Assembly (NCBI RefSeq): GCF_014696615.1
Contig: NZ_JACJQJ010000030.1
Span: forward strand, 32,620 to 96,619
Origin: Nostoc linckia FACHB-104
GTDB lineage: Bacteria > Cyanobacteriota > Cyanobacteriia > Cyanobacteriales > Nostocaceae
Direction of reading: 5' to 3'
DNA length: 64,000 bases
Position 1 is the stretch's first letter; each line of letters starts with the position of its first letter. This document shows positions 54,792-63,245 of this stretch, in pieces. The notes beneath the pieces were generated by a model. The model had not been told where the DNA came from. It ran no database searches and worked only from the letters and a program-made list of their open reading frames with translations. The translations under genes and the position numbers were made by a program.

Positions 54792-55415
54792 ATGCGTCAT
54801 ACAATTGCTATGGCATCTGTAACTGCTGTGCTGAAAAATGTAGTTGAAAATGGATTAACCAGTGACCCAATCACAGCCAGTATCGGTGACATTCTTGTAA
54901 CAGCAATACCACCCGATCGCATTACTGTTGGAGTAGATGAGCATTCTCAAATTAATCTATTTCTTTATCAAGTGACGCAAAACCGCAACGCTGACTGGAC
55001 ATCTGGAGAACTGAAACAGCGTATTACCCAATCACAGAAAGAACAACGCCCTAAAAATCCGCCTCTAGCACTTGACTTGCACTACTTACTAACAGTTTAT
55101 GGCGGTAAAGAATTTCAAACAGAGTTATTGCTTGAATATATTATGCAGTTATTTTATGACCTACCAATATTGACCCAGGATGTTATTTATACTGCTTTGC
55201 AAAATACTCTCACTGTCAACACTTCTAATATTTTATCTCCAGTGCTTGCCTCTACATCTGTTTCTACTTTAGCTGAACAAATCGGTTCAATAAGAATTAG
55301 CCCAGAGTTTTCTAACATGGAAGAAACTTCAAAGCTTTGGTCTATGCTGCAAACGCAGTATCGCCCATCAATTGGCTATCAAGCATCAATGGTGTTAATT
55401 AAAAATAATTCGTAA
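54792..55415 (+). CDS. Pvc16/DUF4255-type tail-terminator protein
   Basis: 207 residues. The N-terminus IAMASVTAVLKNVVENGL, then IGDILVTAIPPDRI and QINLFLYQVTQNRNADW is the standard start of the Pvc16 N-terminal domain family; LALDLHYLLTVYGG is also characteristic. Length and domain match the plain Afp16-type cap that ends tube growth and fixes the sheath. ATG at 54792 aligns with homologues better than the ATG at 54810. It is a lone + strand gene between minus-strand genes and is closed by a strong hairpin at 55441. Confidence 0.88.
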   Translation: MRHTIAMASVTAVLKNVVENGLTSDPITASIGDILVTAIPPDRITVGVDEHSQINLFLYQVTQNRNADWTSGELKQRITQSQKEQRPKNPPLALDLHYLLTVYGGKEFQTELLLEYIMQLFYDLPILTQDVIYTALQNTLTVNTSNILSPVLASTSVSTLAEQIGSIRISPEFSNMEETSKLWSMLQTQYRPSIGYQASMVLIKNNS

Positions 55416-55440
55416 TTCGTAATTATAAAAAAATAACGTA

Positions 55441-55476
55441 TAACCAGGTTAAAGATAAAAATCTTTAACCTGGTTA
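55441..55476. terminator. Strong bidirectional terminator between convergent genes
   Basis: A perfect 16-bp stem (TAACCAGGTTAAAGAT and its complement) with an AAAA loop. It is followed by TATTTT on the + strand and flanked by an A-run on the left, which gives a T-run on the minus strand. It sits between the Pvc16-type gene and the convergent AAA ATPase gene. Confidence 0.88.
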
Positions 55477-55514
55477 TATTTTACCTTTAAATGTGATTTT
55501 TTTCTAATTTTGAT

Positions 55515-57497
55515 TCATAACCAACCCTTGATTTCACTATCAGTAAGTGTCTTTTCTAGTTTTAAATATTCACTTTGGGCAGCATTTAATAAATGCTTCA
55601 TCATCACTGACTCCCCAGCATCAGCAGCATTAAATGTAGCATTTAAAGCAATATTACGAATATTGCCACCTGCTAAATTTAACTGGGCAAGTTTATCAAA
55701 TTCCAAATTATGAGTGGGTATTTGTGGAGGGAAAATACACCGCCAGATTTCTACACGTGATTTGAAATCAGGGAAAGGAAAGGAAATAACGAAGCGCAGA
55801 CGACGCATAAAAGCCTGGTCTAAAGAATGTTTGAGATTAGTAGTTAAAATTGCTAAACCTTGATATGCTTCCATTCGTTGCAGCAAATAGCTGACTTCGA
55901 CGTTAGCATGGCGATCGTGGCTATCTTTAACATCAGAACGTTTGCCAAATAAAGCATCAGCTTCGTCAAAAAGTAAAATGGCTCCACCTGCTTCAGCAGC
56001 ATCAAAAATCCGCCGCAAATTTTTCTCTGTTTCGCCAATATATTTACTTATAACTGCACTCAAATCGATCCGATAAAGGTCTAAACGTAACTCTTTTGCT
56101 ATTACTTCAGCTGCCATTGTTTTACCAGTACCAGGAGCACCTGCAAATAATGCACTAACACCTAAACCACGACTTCCTTTACTAGAAAATCCCCATTCCC
56201 AATAAACTTTTCCTCGTTGCCTAACTTGAGCGATTAAATCCCGCAAAATCTTTTTTTGTAATTCTGGCAATATGAGATCGTTCCAACTAGCAGTTGCATT
56301 TATATGTTGTGCTAAGTCCTCAAGTTGAGGACGCGCCATTGTGCGGCAAATATCCCATAAATCATGAGAAAGTAGGGAGTTGTTACTAGGAATAGGCTGA
56401 TTTTTAATTTGTAAACAAGCAGATTGAATAGCATGAGGATTGAGATTGAACTGAGATACTAACGCCTTGAGATGTCCATTGAGTTCAGTAGCAGTATTGC
56501 CAAGACAAGCGTGCCAAATGTTTTGCTGTTCTTCGGGGGTAAGTTTTACCACGTCAAAATTCACGAGGGGACGGCGTGGTGAGTGCAACCTGTCTTCTGT
56601 AGAAATAATTAATGGACTATGGATATTCTCAATTAACTGTAATATTGCTGTATTTAAACTTGGTTCAGCTAAATTTAACTGTTGGCAATCTAGTAGAAGA
56701 ACATGATTTGTTAAAGCAACTTGTCGTTCCCATCTGCGAATAAAGTTGTTGAGTTCAGTAGGATCTGTGGGCAGATTACGAGCAGGAATGATTTTAAGCG
56801 ATCGCTTTACAAGTTGACAAGCAGTATTGGCGATCGCATACTTATCGCTAACTTCTGCACCACAAAGTTGCACGACTGGTAATGTGGAGGCTGTTTCTAC
56901 TGGTGACCAGATAGCTGCTAGTTTTTGGGCAATATTTTGGTGTGAAGGCTGCAAGGGTAGATTGCTATCAACCTTTGGTAATGGTTGCATGAGGTGTATC
57001 AGTCTTTCATCTTGATAAGGCTGTCCCAGCAGATAAAGCAAGATACTATTATCTATCTGCAAGCGGCATTTAATAAGTTCTTGACTAGCCCCAACTTGCA
57101 CTAATTGCCAATATTGCAAAGGAGCAGTTGGTAAAAAGGCACTCCAATGAGAATCTGGGAACAAACGCATAGCTAAACCAAAAGTTGGGTAAGCTAAACG
57201 CTCATCTCCCTCAGCTTGGGCACAAAGTTGAGCAAAGTAGGGAAGCAGAGCTTGAGCAAGACACAAAAGTAGAATGTGACACTCAAATAGTGACAGACCA
57301 AACTTAGTACAAAGATAGCCGAATGCTGAACAATGGCTGATGGTAGTGGTGACATCTACAAGCTGAGATTGTATATCAGAAGAAGGCTCTACATCTTGTT
57401 GGCGATCGCTGTAATCAATTACAGTTTGCTCAATTGCAGACATAGCAGCCTCTAGATAGTAAATGTTAGCTTTGTCTTGAACAAATTCGGGATTCAT
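55515..57497 (-). CDS. AAA ATPase of contractile injection systems (Afp15/Pvc15-like)
   Basis: 660 residues. The N-terminal 400 are a divergent helical and degenerate ATPase-like region (FGYLCTKFGLSLFECHILLL is typical of this family). The C-terminal AAA module has Walker A FAGAPGTGKTMAAE (about 453), ISKYIGETEKNL, Walker B AILLFDEADALFG (about 510) and the arginine-finger region QAFMRRLRFVISFPFPD. Every eCIS cluster has this ATPase; it is thought to act in particle assembly or cargo loading. All ATPase residues are present. It is separated by 209 bases from the FHA gene upstream. Confidence 0.92.
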   Translation of the reverse strand: MNPEFVQDKANIYYLEAAMSAIEQTVIDYSDRQQDVEPSSDIQSQLVDVTTTISHCSAFGYLCTKFGLSLFECHILLLCLAQALLPYFAQLCAQAEGDERLAYPTFGLAMRLFPDSHWSAFLPTAPLQYWQLVQVGASQELIKCRLQIDNSILLYLLGQPYQDERLIHLMQPLPKVDSNLPLQPSHQNIAQKLAAIWSPVETASTLPVVQLCGAEVSDKYAIANTACQLVKRSLKIIPARNLPTDPTELNNFIRRWERQVALTNHVLLLDCQQLNLAEPSLNTAILQLIENIHSPLIISTEDRLHSPRRPLVNFDVVKLTPEEQQNIWHACLGNTATELNGHLKALVSQFNLNPHAIQSACLQIKNQPIPSNNSLLSHDLWDICRTMARPQLEDLAQHINATASWNDLILPELQKKILRDLIAQVRQRGKVYWEWGFSSKGSRGLGVSALFAGAPGTGKTMAAEVIAKELRLDLYRIDLSAVISKYIGETEKNLRRIFDAAEAGGAILLFDEADALFGKRSDVKDSHDRHANVEVSYLLQRMEAYQGLAILTTNLKHSLDQAFMRRLRFVISFPFPDFKSRVEIWRCIFPPQIPTHNLEFDKLAQLNLAGGNIRNIALNATFNAADAGESVMMKHLLNAAQSEYLKLEKTLTDSEIKGWL

Positions 57498-57526
57498 GTT
57501 GGCAGCATATTGAATATTTTATCCGG

Positions 57527-57555
57527 GTAGAGTCGCACAACTGTGTGCCCCTAGG
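57527..57555. repeat. Intergenic palindrome, family member 9
   Basis: GTAGAGTCGCACA and TGTGTGCCCCTAGG form an imperfect hairpin 30 bases upstream of the AAA ATPase start. Nearby, 57624-57688 holds GTCAAGAGTCC/GGACTATTGACC-type short repeats like those inside the MITE-like elements. Confidence 0.6.
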
Positions 57556-57706
57556 ATTTGTCGTTTGGTTGTTTGTTGATAAGCTGTTACGCATTTAAAT
57601 TGTGTATTTCGCACTCAGGTTGTCAAAAGTCAAGAGTCCAAAGTCCAAGCTAGCGTTTGACCCTGGACTATTGACCCTTGACAGTCCTAACACCAGAATA
57701 TTTGAT

Positions 57707-58672
57707 TTAGGAGCGTATCAGCTTAACTGAAGGTTGATGATCTGCAAAATTTGGTTGGCTTAGATCAACTTCCGGAGTTTGCACATCATCAAGAGCGATC
57801 GCCGCGTCAGGGGTATGGCTTGCTGGTTGAGAAACAGACTGGTTAATTTCTTGATGAGATTTAGCCGCAATCATTTCTTTCCAAGCTGCTTGAACCGCAG
57901 ATCCCAGACGAATTTTCAGTTCCCAGGCTCCTTTTGCAGCTACAGAACTAACACGACTAACGCCTTGAGCAGCCGCAGCTCCTAAACGGCTACCGATAAT
58001 TACAGTACCTTGAGAGAGCGATCGCCAATACTTATCTGCTTCTTTCTCCAGTTCCTCTGGATCGATGAATTTGTGATTCTCTATTGATTCACGCGCTTTA
58101 CGTACCGCTTTAATGTATGTATCTCTTGTCCAGTTTCCTGTGGCTTTGATATCTGTAAAAATGCGTTTATTGATTGCTGCGAGTAAAGCCTGAGTTTGGT
58201 ACTTGGGATCTGCTGGTTCTGTCGTTTCCAGAGTTGGCGTAACTTTAACTAAAGCGCCGGGTTTATTAGTTGTCTCTATTTCTTCATCAGGATGCCAAGA
58301 TGAAAATGCAGTTGCATCCATATTTCTCACAAATGTTGCATCTTCAACAACATTGCTAGTGTCTTGAATAAAGAGAATAAATTCTCCAGCTTGAATCACA
58401 TCTCCAACTTTGAGGAGATAAGTTTTATTGGGTTCAACAAGTTCGCCATTAACCTTAGAGCCATTTGTACTGCCAAGATCAGTGTAAAAAATTTCACTAT
58501 CTTGCAGAAAAAATTTACCATGTACTCGGCTAACATCCTGGCTATCTAAGACTAAACCAGAATCAGGCGATCGCCCTATGAAGCATACGTCTTCATGCGT
58601 AAATAATTCATCAAAGTCTAGTTCAATTCCTCGAATTTTTGTTTGTGAGTTAAAAACCTTAACTTTCATCAC
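57707..58672 (-). CDS. FHA-domain protein of the injection-system cluster
   Basis: 321 residues. FHA lies at about 25-105 (FIGRSPDSGLVLDSQDVSRV, then HGKFFLQDS and LGSTNGSKVNG), with all phospho-threonine-binding residues. It is closely related to the FHA of the gene at 45106. Right after it come two DATF/DATA sites (EDATFVRNMDATAF), reminiscent of the regulated threonines of GarA-type proteins. Residues 165-265 form a conserved cyanobacterial helical segment (RIFTDIKATGNWTRDTYIKA). A Gly/Ala-rich helix and a basic tail end the protein. It lies upstream of the AAA ATPase gene and divergent from the cargo candidate. Confidence 0.85.
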   Translation of the reverse strand: MMKVKVFNSQTKIRGIELDFDELFTHEDVCFIGRSPDSGLVLDSQDVSRVHGKFFLQDSEIFYTDLGSTNGSKVNGELVEPNKTYLLKVGDVIQAGEFILFIQDTSNVVEDATFVRNMDATAFSSWHPDEEIETTNKPGALVKVTPTLETTEPADPKYQTQALLAAINKRIFTDIKATGNWTRDTYIKAVRKARESIENHKFIDPEELEKEADKYWRSLSQGTVIIGSRLGAAAAQGVSRVSSVAAKGAWELKIRLGSAVQAAWKEMIAAKSHQEINQSVSQPASHTPDAAIALDDVQTPEVDLSQPNFADHQPSVKLIRS

Positions 58673-58925
58673 TTTTAACCTAAATTAAATCTTAAATATT
58701 CAGAAATAGCAATAAACTTTCATATAGCCCTTGCTCCATATTTTAGATAGGGCTAATACTGTTTACCAATATTTTATATTTTGCAGATAATTTAAGGATT
58801 TTTAATTACCCATAGGTCTAATTTTTCTAAATAACTTTTGATTAATGATATGATTAGACCTTTGCATAATAGTCTATCAAGCCAGATATCTTTAATATAA
58901 AGCTAGAGAATTTGATTTTGAATTT

Positions 58926-59111
58926 ATGGCAGCACTATCAAAAATAGTTGAAAATATCCTCAGAAACATTATGTATCAGGTTGAAGCTATAATCAGCAGC
59001 CTAATGTATGGGGTAATGAACAACGCCGAACAAAAAATGAGAGATAAAATTAATCAACGACTTCAATCACATCAACAAGTTGAACAAGAAGAGAAAGAAA
59101 AAGACGCATGA
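58926..59111 (+). CDS. Small helical protein upstream of the cargo candidate
   Basis: 61 residues, unrecognised. An amphipathic N-terminal part (MAALSKIVENILRNIMYQVE, then AIISSLMYGVM) is followed by a charged tail rich in Gln, Glu and Lys. The size and pattern would suit a small chaperone or immunity/adaptor protein for the 642-residue product encoded 44 bases downstream (inference). No clear ribosome-binding site is seen. The 253 bases upstream are AT-rich and divergent from the FHA gene, so a promoter is likely there. Confidence 0.5.
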   Translation: MAALSKIVENILRNIMYQVEAIISSLMYGVMNNAEQKMRDKINQRLQSHQQVEQEEKEKDA

Positions 59112-59155
59112 AATGTAAATAAAAAATTTAAACCTACCAATAATCTAGGATATTT

Positions 59156-61084
59156 ATGGTGTACTTACAAGTGCAAAAATCAGTTAAATCCACTGCTATT
59201 CAGAAAAGACAATATCCAATTTCTCCACCTGTTAGTGATGATTTAACACAAGCAGTTTTACAAACCTATCCTCGAAAAAAAATTTCTACTCGTCCTAGTA
59301 AATTATCTAGAGATGCTATTTATAGAAGTATTTTCGGCAACTTGGTAATTACACAACCGCAAACTAACTCTGAACTAGAAGCTGAGCGGATAACGACACC
59401 AGTGGTTAGGCAAGAAAATACATCTACCAGCCAAACTTTACAGCATTTTAATTCTGATATAGGGACAGTTGATAAAACAACGAAAATAGCCATAATTAAA
59501 GACATTATTCACAAAACCTTTGGGCAAGATTTCTCAACTGTTGCTAGTTCCGAACAGCAGCAGCGATTAGCAGAGCAAGGCTTGACACCAGAAATGGCAA
59601 CAAAGGTAGCGCAAGCAATTAATAATTTTGAGCAGAAAAAATCTGAGAGAATAGCTAGGTTAAAACTTGAGAAAACAGCACAGTTTCAAAGATATGGCTA
59701 TCCTATTCAAGAAGCGAGATTACGAGCCGAAAAATATATATTGGAACAAGAAAACTTTCAAGATTTAGAAAATGAAGCATTTAAAGACTTACCTCCAGCA
59801 TACAGACCCACGCCTACAGATATCAAAGCTAAACTTTTACATGATGTCAAAAAGCAATTTTTCTTAGAAGATAAATATGATGCTAAACTAACTTATGCTA
59901 ATAACTCTGCAACGAAAACATCTACCTCAGAAAAATTAAAAGCATATATTAAAACTGGTGGAAGTACTATAAAAACAGTAGCAGAGGTTGGGGGTGGTAT
60001 TTCTGAGAAATTTACACCCAACAGCAATGGAACTAAAGTTTTCAAGGGAATATCAAACAGTATTGATGTAGGCACAAATATTACTAACGCTGGATTTGCG
60101 ATCGCAAATATAGTAGAAGGAGCAAAAAAATGGGTAAATAAAAGTGATGCAGTGATTAAAAAAGAAGGTAAAGAGCAAGTAATTGCAGGAGGTATCGAGT
60201 TAAAAGATAATCTACTCGCTGCCACATCAGGTGCGATGTATTTAACTAAAACCTTTGGAAATCAAGATTTAGTTAATAGGCTAGATATGGCAGGTTTTCC
60301 AATTTTCAATATCATTACAAATAGTAATACTTTAATTCACAGTGCTTATGAGATGGGTACAGCTACTAAACAAGCTAGTACACATAAATTGCTATACAAA
60401 CAAGCCAAACATCACAAATATTATCTCGAAGATGCTGTGGAAATCATTGCTAAAAGAATGACGCATATAGCAATCAGAAAAGCTGTGGATATTGTAGTAA
60501 ATGTAATCAAAATAGTTGGGAATCTTCTCAATTTAGGAGGTATTACTGCTGTAGCCGGAATGGTAATTAAATATTTGGGAACTGCAATCAATCTAGGCAA
60601 GAAACTTGGAGAACAGCTTGTTGATAGTTATCAAGCTGGTACGGCTCAAGAAGCTGCTTTTAACGCAAAAGTTAATGCTATGGGTGCAGAGGAAGAGATA
60701 TTCCAGAAACACCCAAAATTTGCTGCTGCTGCCATAGTTGTCATGGCAAAACAGTCAGATAAATTAGCGATAAATATGCTAAAAACAATGGGAATTACTG
60801 AATCTGAGATTCATAAAAAATCTGCCAAAGAATTGAGAGATAAAATTCTAAATATTTTGCACTTTAAAGAAGATGCAAAAACTATAACACAACAGGGAAA
60901 AAATAAATTTACCAATACACAGCATAGCCTCAAACAGAAAACTCAGATTATTAACACTGTCAAATATTCAGCTAAAAAGCTAACAAAAACACTACCAGTC
61001 CAATTGTTAACCATAGCTAAATCTGTTAAGAAGTTTACATTAATAGATAGTGATACTGCTGCAATCATTTCTCAAATAAAATAA
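59156..61084 (+). CDS. Candidate injected effector (cargo) protein
   Basis: 642 residues, not recognised as any enzyme family. The first 90 are basic and disordered-looking (Ser, Thr, Arg, Pro), as in leader regions of eCIS cargos. A charged helical region (120-250) contains RIARLKLEKTAQFQRYGYPI. A Gly- and Ala-rich region (270-400) follows (TIKTVAEVGGGISEKF). Hydrophobic helices lie around 440-490 (IVVNVIKIVGNLLNLGGITA, then VAGMVIKYLGTAINLG), and another Ala-rich helix near 525. The end is Lys-rich. Such buried hydrophobic helices in a soluble chain recall pore-forming toxins. No HExxH motif of DUF4157 cargo proteins is seen. Its place at the edge of the cluster supports a cargo role (inference). 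Confidence 0.5.
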   Translation: MVYLQVQKSVKSTAIQKRQYPISPPVSDDLTQAVLQTYPRKKISTRPSKLSRDAIYRSIFGNLVITQPQTNSELEAERITTPVVRQENTSTSQTLQHFNSDIGTVDKTTKIAIIKDIIHKTFGQDFSTVASSEQQQRLAEQGLTPEMATKVAQAINNFEQKKSERIARLKLEKTAQFQRYGYPIQEARLRAEKYILEQENFQDLENEAFKDLPPAYRPTPTDIKAKLLHDVKKQFFLEDKYDAKLTYANNSATKTSTSEKLKAYIKTGGSTIKTVAEVGGGISEKFTPNSNGTKVFKGISNSIDVGTNITNAGFAIANIVEGAKKWVNKSDAVIKKEGKEQVIAGGIELKDNLLAATSGAMYLTKTFGNQDLVNRLDMAGFPIFNIITNSNTLIHSAYEMGTATKQASTHKLLYKQAKHHKYYLEDAVEIIAKRMTHIAIRKAVDIVVNVIKIVGNLLNLGGITAVAGMVIKYLGTAINLGKKLGEQLVDSYQAGTAQEAAFNAKVNAMGAEEEIFQKHPKFAAAAIVVMAKQSDKLAINMLKTMGITESEIHKKSAKELRDKILNILHFKEDAKTITQQGKNKFTNTQHSLKQKTQIINTVKYSAKKLTKTLPVQLLTIAKSVKKFTLIDSDTAAIISQIK

Positions 61085-61104
61085 TTATTAATTTCTCTCC
61101 AACA

Positions 61105-61815
61105 TTATTTTTTCAAGGATAATGTAGACGTAGGGGGTAACATAACATAAAGAACCGTAGCAGACAGCACCCAGTCTAAAGATGCGATCGCAATTTGAGC
61201 CAAACAGAGCCGCAAATGAAATTGAGGAATTGTCCATCTTTTAATCTGTAGGGATCGATGATGAAAGCTATTCCAGAGTAAATAGGTAGCAATTATACTC
61301 AAAAAAAATCCGCCGAGTGGATGCACTGTGTGGAATGGAAGATGCAACAGTGATGGAATTGTGAGCGGCTCAACTATAAATATGACTCCGCTGACAGCAA
61401 ACAATCCTAACCAAAAACTTAAATGACAGAATGCAATAACTTGAGCAACTTCCCAGCCTGACAGACCCCAAATAGTATAGAATCGATAGCGAATTGCACC
61501 ATCGCTAAACACAGAAAAGCCAATTATGTTGCTGATGGGAATGCCGATAACAGAAACTAGTATTGTCTTACGATAAGGCAAAGGGTGACGAATAGACCGC
61601 ACAGCTAGTTGATCGTAGCCAGTTAGGACAATATAGTTTAGGAAAGTTAGCGTGATCGCCCAGACAACTTTATGAGTTGGAATGCTGCTAAGACTCCGCC
61701 AAATCTCTCCTGGTGGATACTGCTGTATCTCTCGCTCAATCACCCAAATCGTAACACCTAATAGAACAATTCCGACAAAGGAAGGAAGTATTTGTAAGCA
61801 ACGTTTCCAAGACAT
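61105..61815 (-). pseudogene. Truncated MprF-like (UPF0104/LPG synthetase N-terminal) membrane gene
   Basis: 236 codons with five or more membrane helices. The pattern LTGYDQLAVRSIRHPLPYRK, then IPISNIIGFSVFSDGAIRYR and FCHLSFWLGLF matches the N-terminal flippase part of MprF-type proteins. The frame breaks off soon after VLYVMLPPTSTLS, in the middle of the domain, where full-length relatives continue for at least 80 more residues. The end lies 20 bases from the convergent cargo candidate, so the missing part was probably lost when that segment arrived. The start ATG follows a DUF2156 remnant by 19 bases. Confidence 0.75.
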
Positions 61816-61834
61816 GAATATTAACCCTTGGAGT

Positions 61835-61973
61835 TCACGAACCAGGTTTAAAATAATCTAGGAGGCGATCGCCTGAATCTGCTCGAATTAAAGCCACGAC
61901 AACATCGGGTAAAGCAATTAAGTTAGGATAGATGAGATAGCGAGGCTCCCAACGTGGATGAAATTTATCTTTA
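61835..61973 (-). pseudogene. DUF2156 (phosphatidylglycerol lysyltransferase-like) C-terminal fragment
   Basis: The last 46 codons before TGA read KFHPRWEPRYLIYPN, then LPDVVVALIRADSGDRLLDY with FKPGS at the end, the typical C-terminus of DUF2156 proteins linked to MprF function. The sequence upstream is replaced by the end of an IS5-family element at 61974. The bases beyond the element do not continue this frame. Confidence 0.75.
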
Positions 61974-62175
61974 GAACTCTTGCATAAATATTTTGTGGTA
62001 CAATTTTTGGTTATTTTAATTTCAGTTTTGGCAATTAAAACAGGAAGAAATTATCAATTTTCTCAATGAAGTATTATCAAGCGATCGCTAATAAAAATTT
62101 TTTGGCAGCAAACACAGTTTCAGCTATTGATAAAATCCTGAGATTATTTGATAATTTTATTTTTTTAATCTGACT

Positions 62176-63175
62176 TTATAGAGCTAATTCGTAATTATAA
62201 ATTACGGCAATTAAATTCGACCTTAACCCAAAACGTCGATGACGATTTCGATATCTATCAGACAAGATTTTAAAGATTTTTAGACGACGATTTACGTGTT
62301 CAACAGCAATTCTTAATCGATTGAGTTCTCGATTATATTTTTTCTGTTCCTTCGTCAACTTTTTCCCTTTTGGTTTTTTAATTGGTGTTTCACTCAATTG
62401 ATGAATTTTATTAATTCCTTGATACCCTTTATCGAGAAAGGCAGAGGGCAGGAGGCAGAAGGAATCTGCATCCTGTTCTCTGCCACGACCGGAGGGAGTA
62501 AGGGTTCAAGACCCCCGCCAAAACGTAGTTTGGCGGTATAAGATTGCTGGTGGGTTTGAATCCCCCTGCAATCTTCCCTTCTGCCCTCTGCCTTCTGCCT
62601 TCTTCAACCGCTAGGATTTTGAGTAATTCTCCAAATCTTACGCTACTGGTTTTAAATAGCTTAAAATCATGGATTCTCCCCAAACCATGCGCTAAACAGA
62701 TAATAGCAGTACTTTTTTGATGGATTATTACCTGCGTTTTTAAAGTATGTTCTCCCTGTTTACCACTAAAAAATCTTTTTTGACCTTTCTGAGGTTTTTC
62801 AATTGGACTCTCCGTGACATCCATTACAACTAAATCATCTTCAGATGACATTTTCCACAATTCTTTTTTCCCCGGCAGACTAAACTTTCTTGACTTAATT
62901 AAGATATTTTCAATTTTATAAACTGTTCGACAAACTGCCGACTCTGAAAGTCCCCAATCTAATCCAATATGATAATAAGTACGGTACTCTCTCCAGTATT
63001 GAATAACCATTAAAACTTGGTCTTCAATTATTAATTTAGGACGACGACCCAGTTTCTTTTTCTTTTGATCATTACCTTTGACTAACTCAACCATTAGTTC
63101 AAAAGTCCGACGACTTACTCCGGTCATGCGCTTAAACTTTCTTGAAGTAAGCTGTTTGGCTTTCTCTATCTTCAC
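62176..63175 (-). pseudogene. Interrupted IS5-family transposase
   Basis: Two pieces of one gene. The N-terminal piece starts at ATG 63175 (SRKFKRMTGVSRRTFELMVE) and includes the first catalytic Asp in VVMDVTESPIEKP, reaching FGELLKILA. The C-terminal piece resumes at 62433 with DKGYQGINKIHQL (second Asp) and contains AVEHVNRRLKIFK (Glu). The DDE triad would be intact if joined. A 175-bp element at 62434-62608 separates them; its length is not a multiple of three, so the frame is lost and the enzyme is not made. Confidence 0.85.
62434..62608. mobile_element. 175-bp inverted-repeat element nested in the transposase
   Basis: Bounded by AAGGCAGAGGGCAGGAGGC and its approximate complement CTTCTGCCCTCTGCCTTCTG. 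The interior holds two further hairpins: CCGCCAAA with TTTGGCGG, and AGATTGC with GCAATCT. It separates LLKILA from DKGYQG exactly at a codon boundary of the original transposase. Confidence 0.75.
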
Positions 63176-63245
63176 TGCTGATCAAATTCCTAATCGCAAA
63201 TTGTCAAACCCTTCACTGTACCACAAAACACTTTTGCAAGAGTTC

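Larger units (their letters stand above)
61974..63245 (-). mobile_element. IS5-family insertion sequence
   Basis: 1272 bp with terminal inverted repeats: GAACTCTTGCATAAATATTT on the left and GAACTCTTGCAAAAGTGTTT inward from the right, both continuing TGTGGTACA. The element is flanked by TTA on each side (61971-61973 and 63246-63248), a three-base target duplication as for some IS5 subgroups. It encodes one DDE_Tnp_4-like transposase, now broken by a further insertion. Confidence 0.85.

Noticed and set aside
22637..61084. Prophage or type VI secretion system
   Set aside because: No capsid, portal, terminase, integrase or lysis genes for a phage, and no TssJ/L/M-like membrane complex or ClpV for T6SS. 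The AAA ATPase, Pvc16-type caps and gene order fit eCIS.
59156..61084. DUF4157-type metalloprotease cargo
   Set aside because: No HExxH motif is present in the sequence, so the common eCIS cargo marker does not apply.
62500..62580. tRNA-like segment (GGTTTGAATCC, GGTTCAAGACC)
   Set aside because: The T-arm-like words are not accompanied by a full cloverleaf; they sit in hairpins inside the nested 175-bp element.
61974..63245. Active insertion sequence
   Set aside because: Ends and target duplication are intact, but the transposase is broken by a 175-bp insertion that shifts the frame; it could move only in trans.
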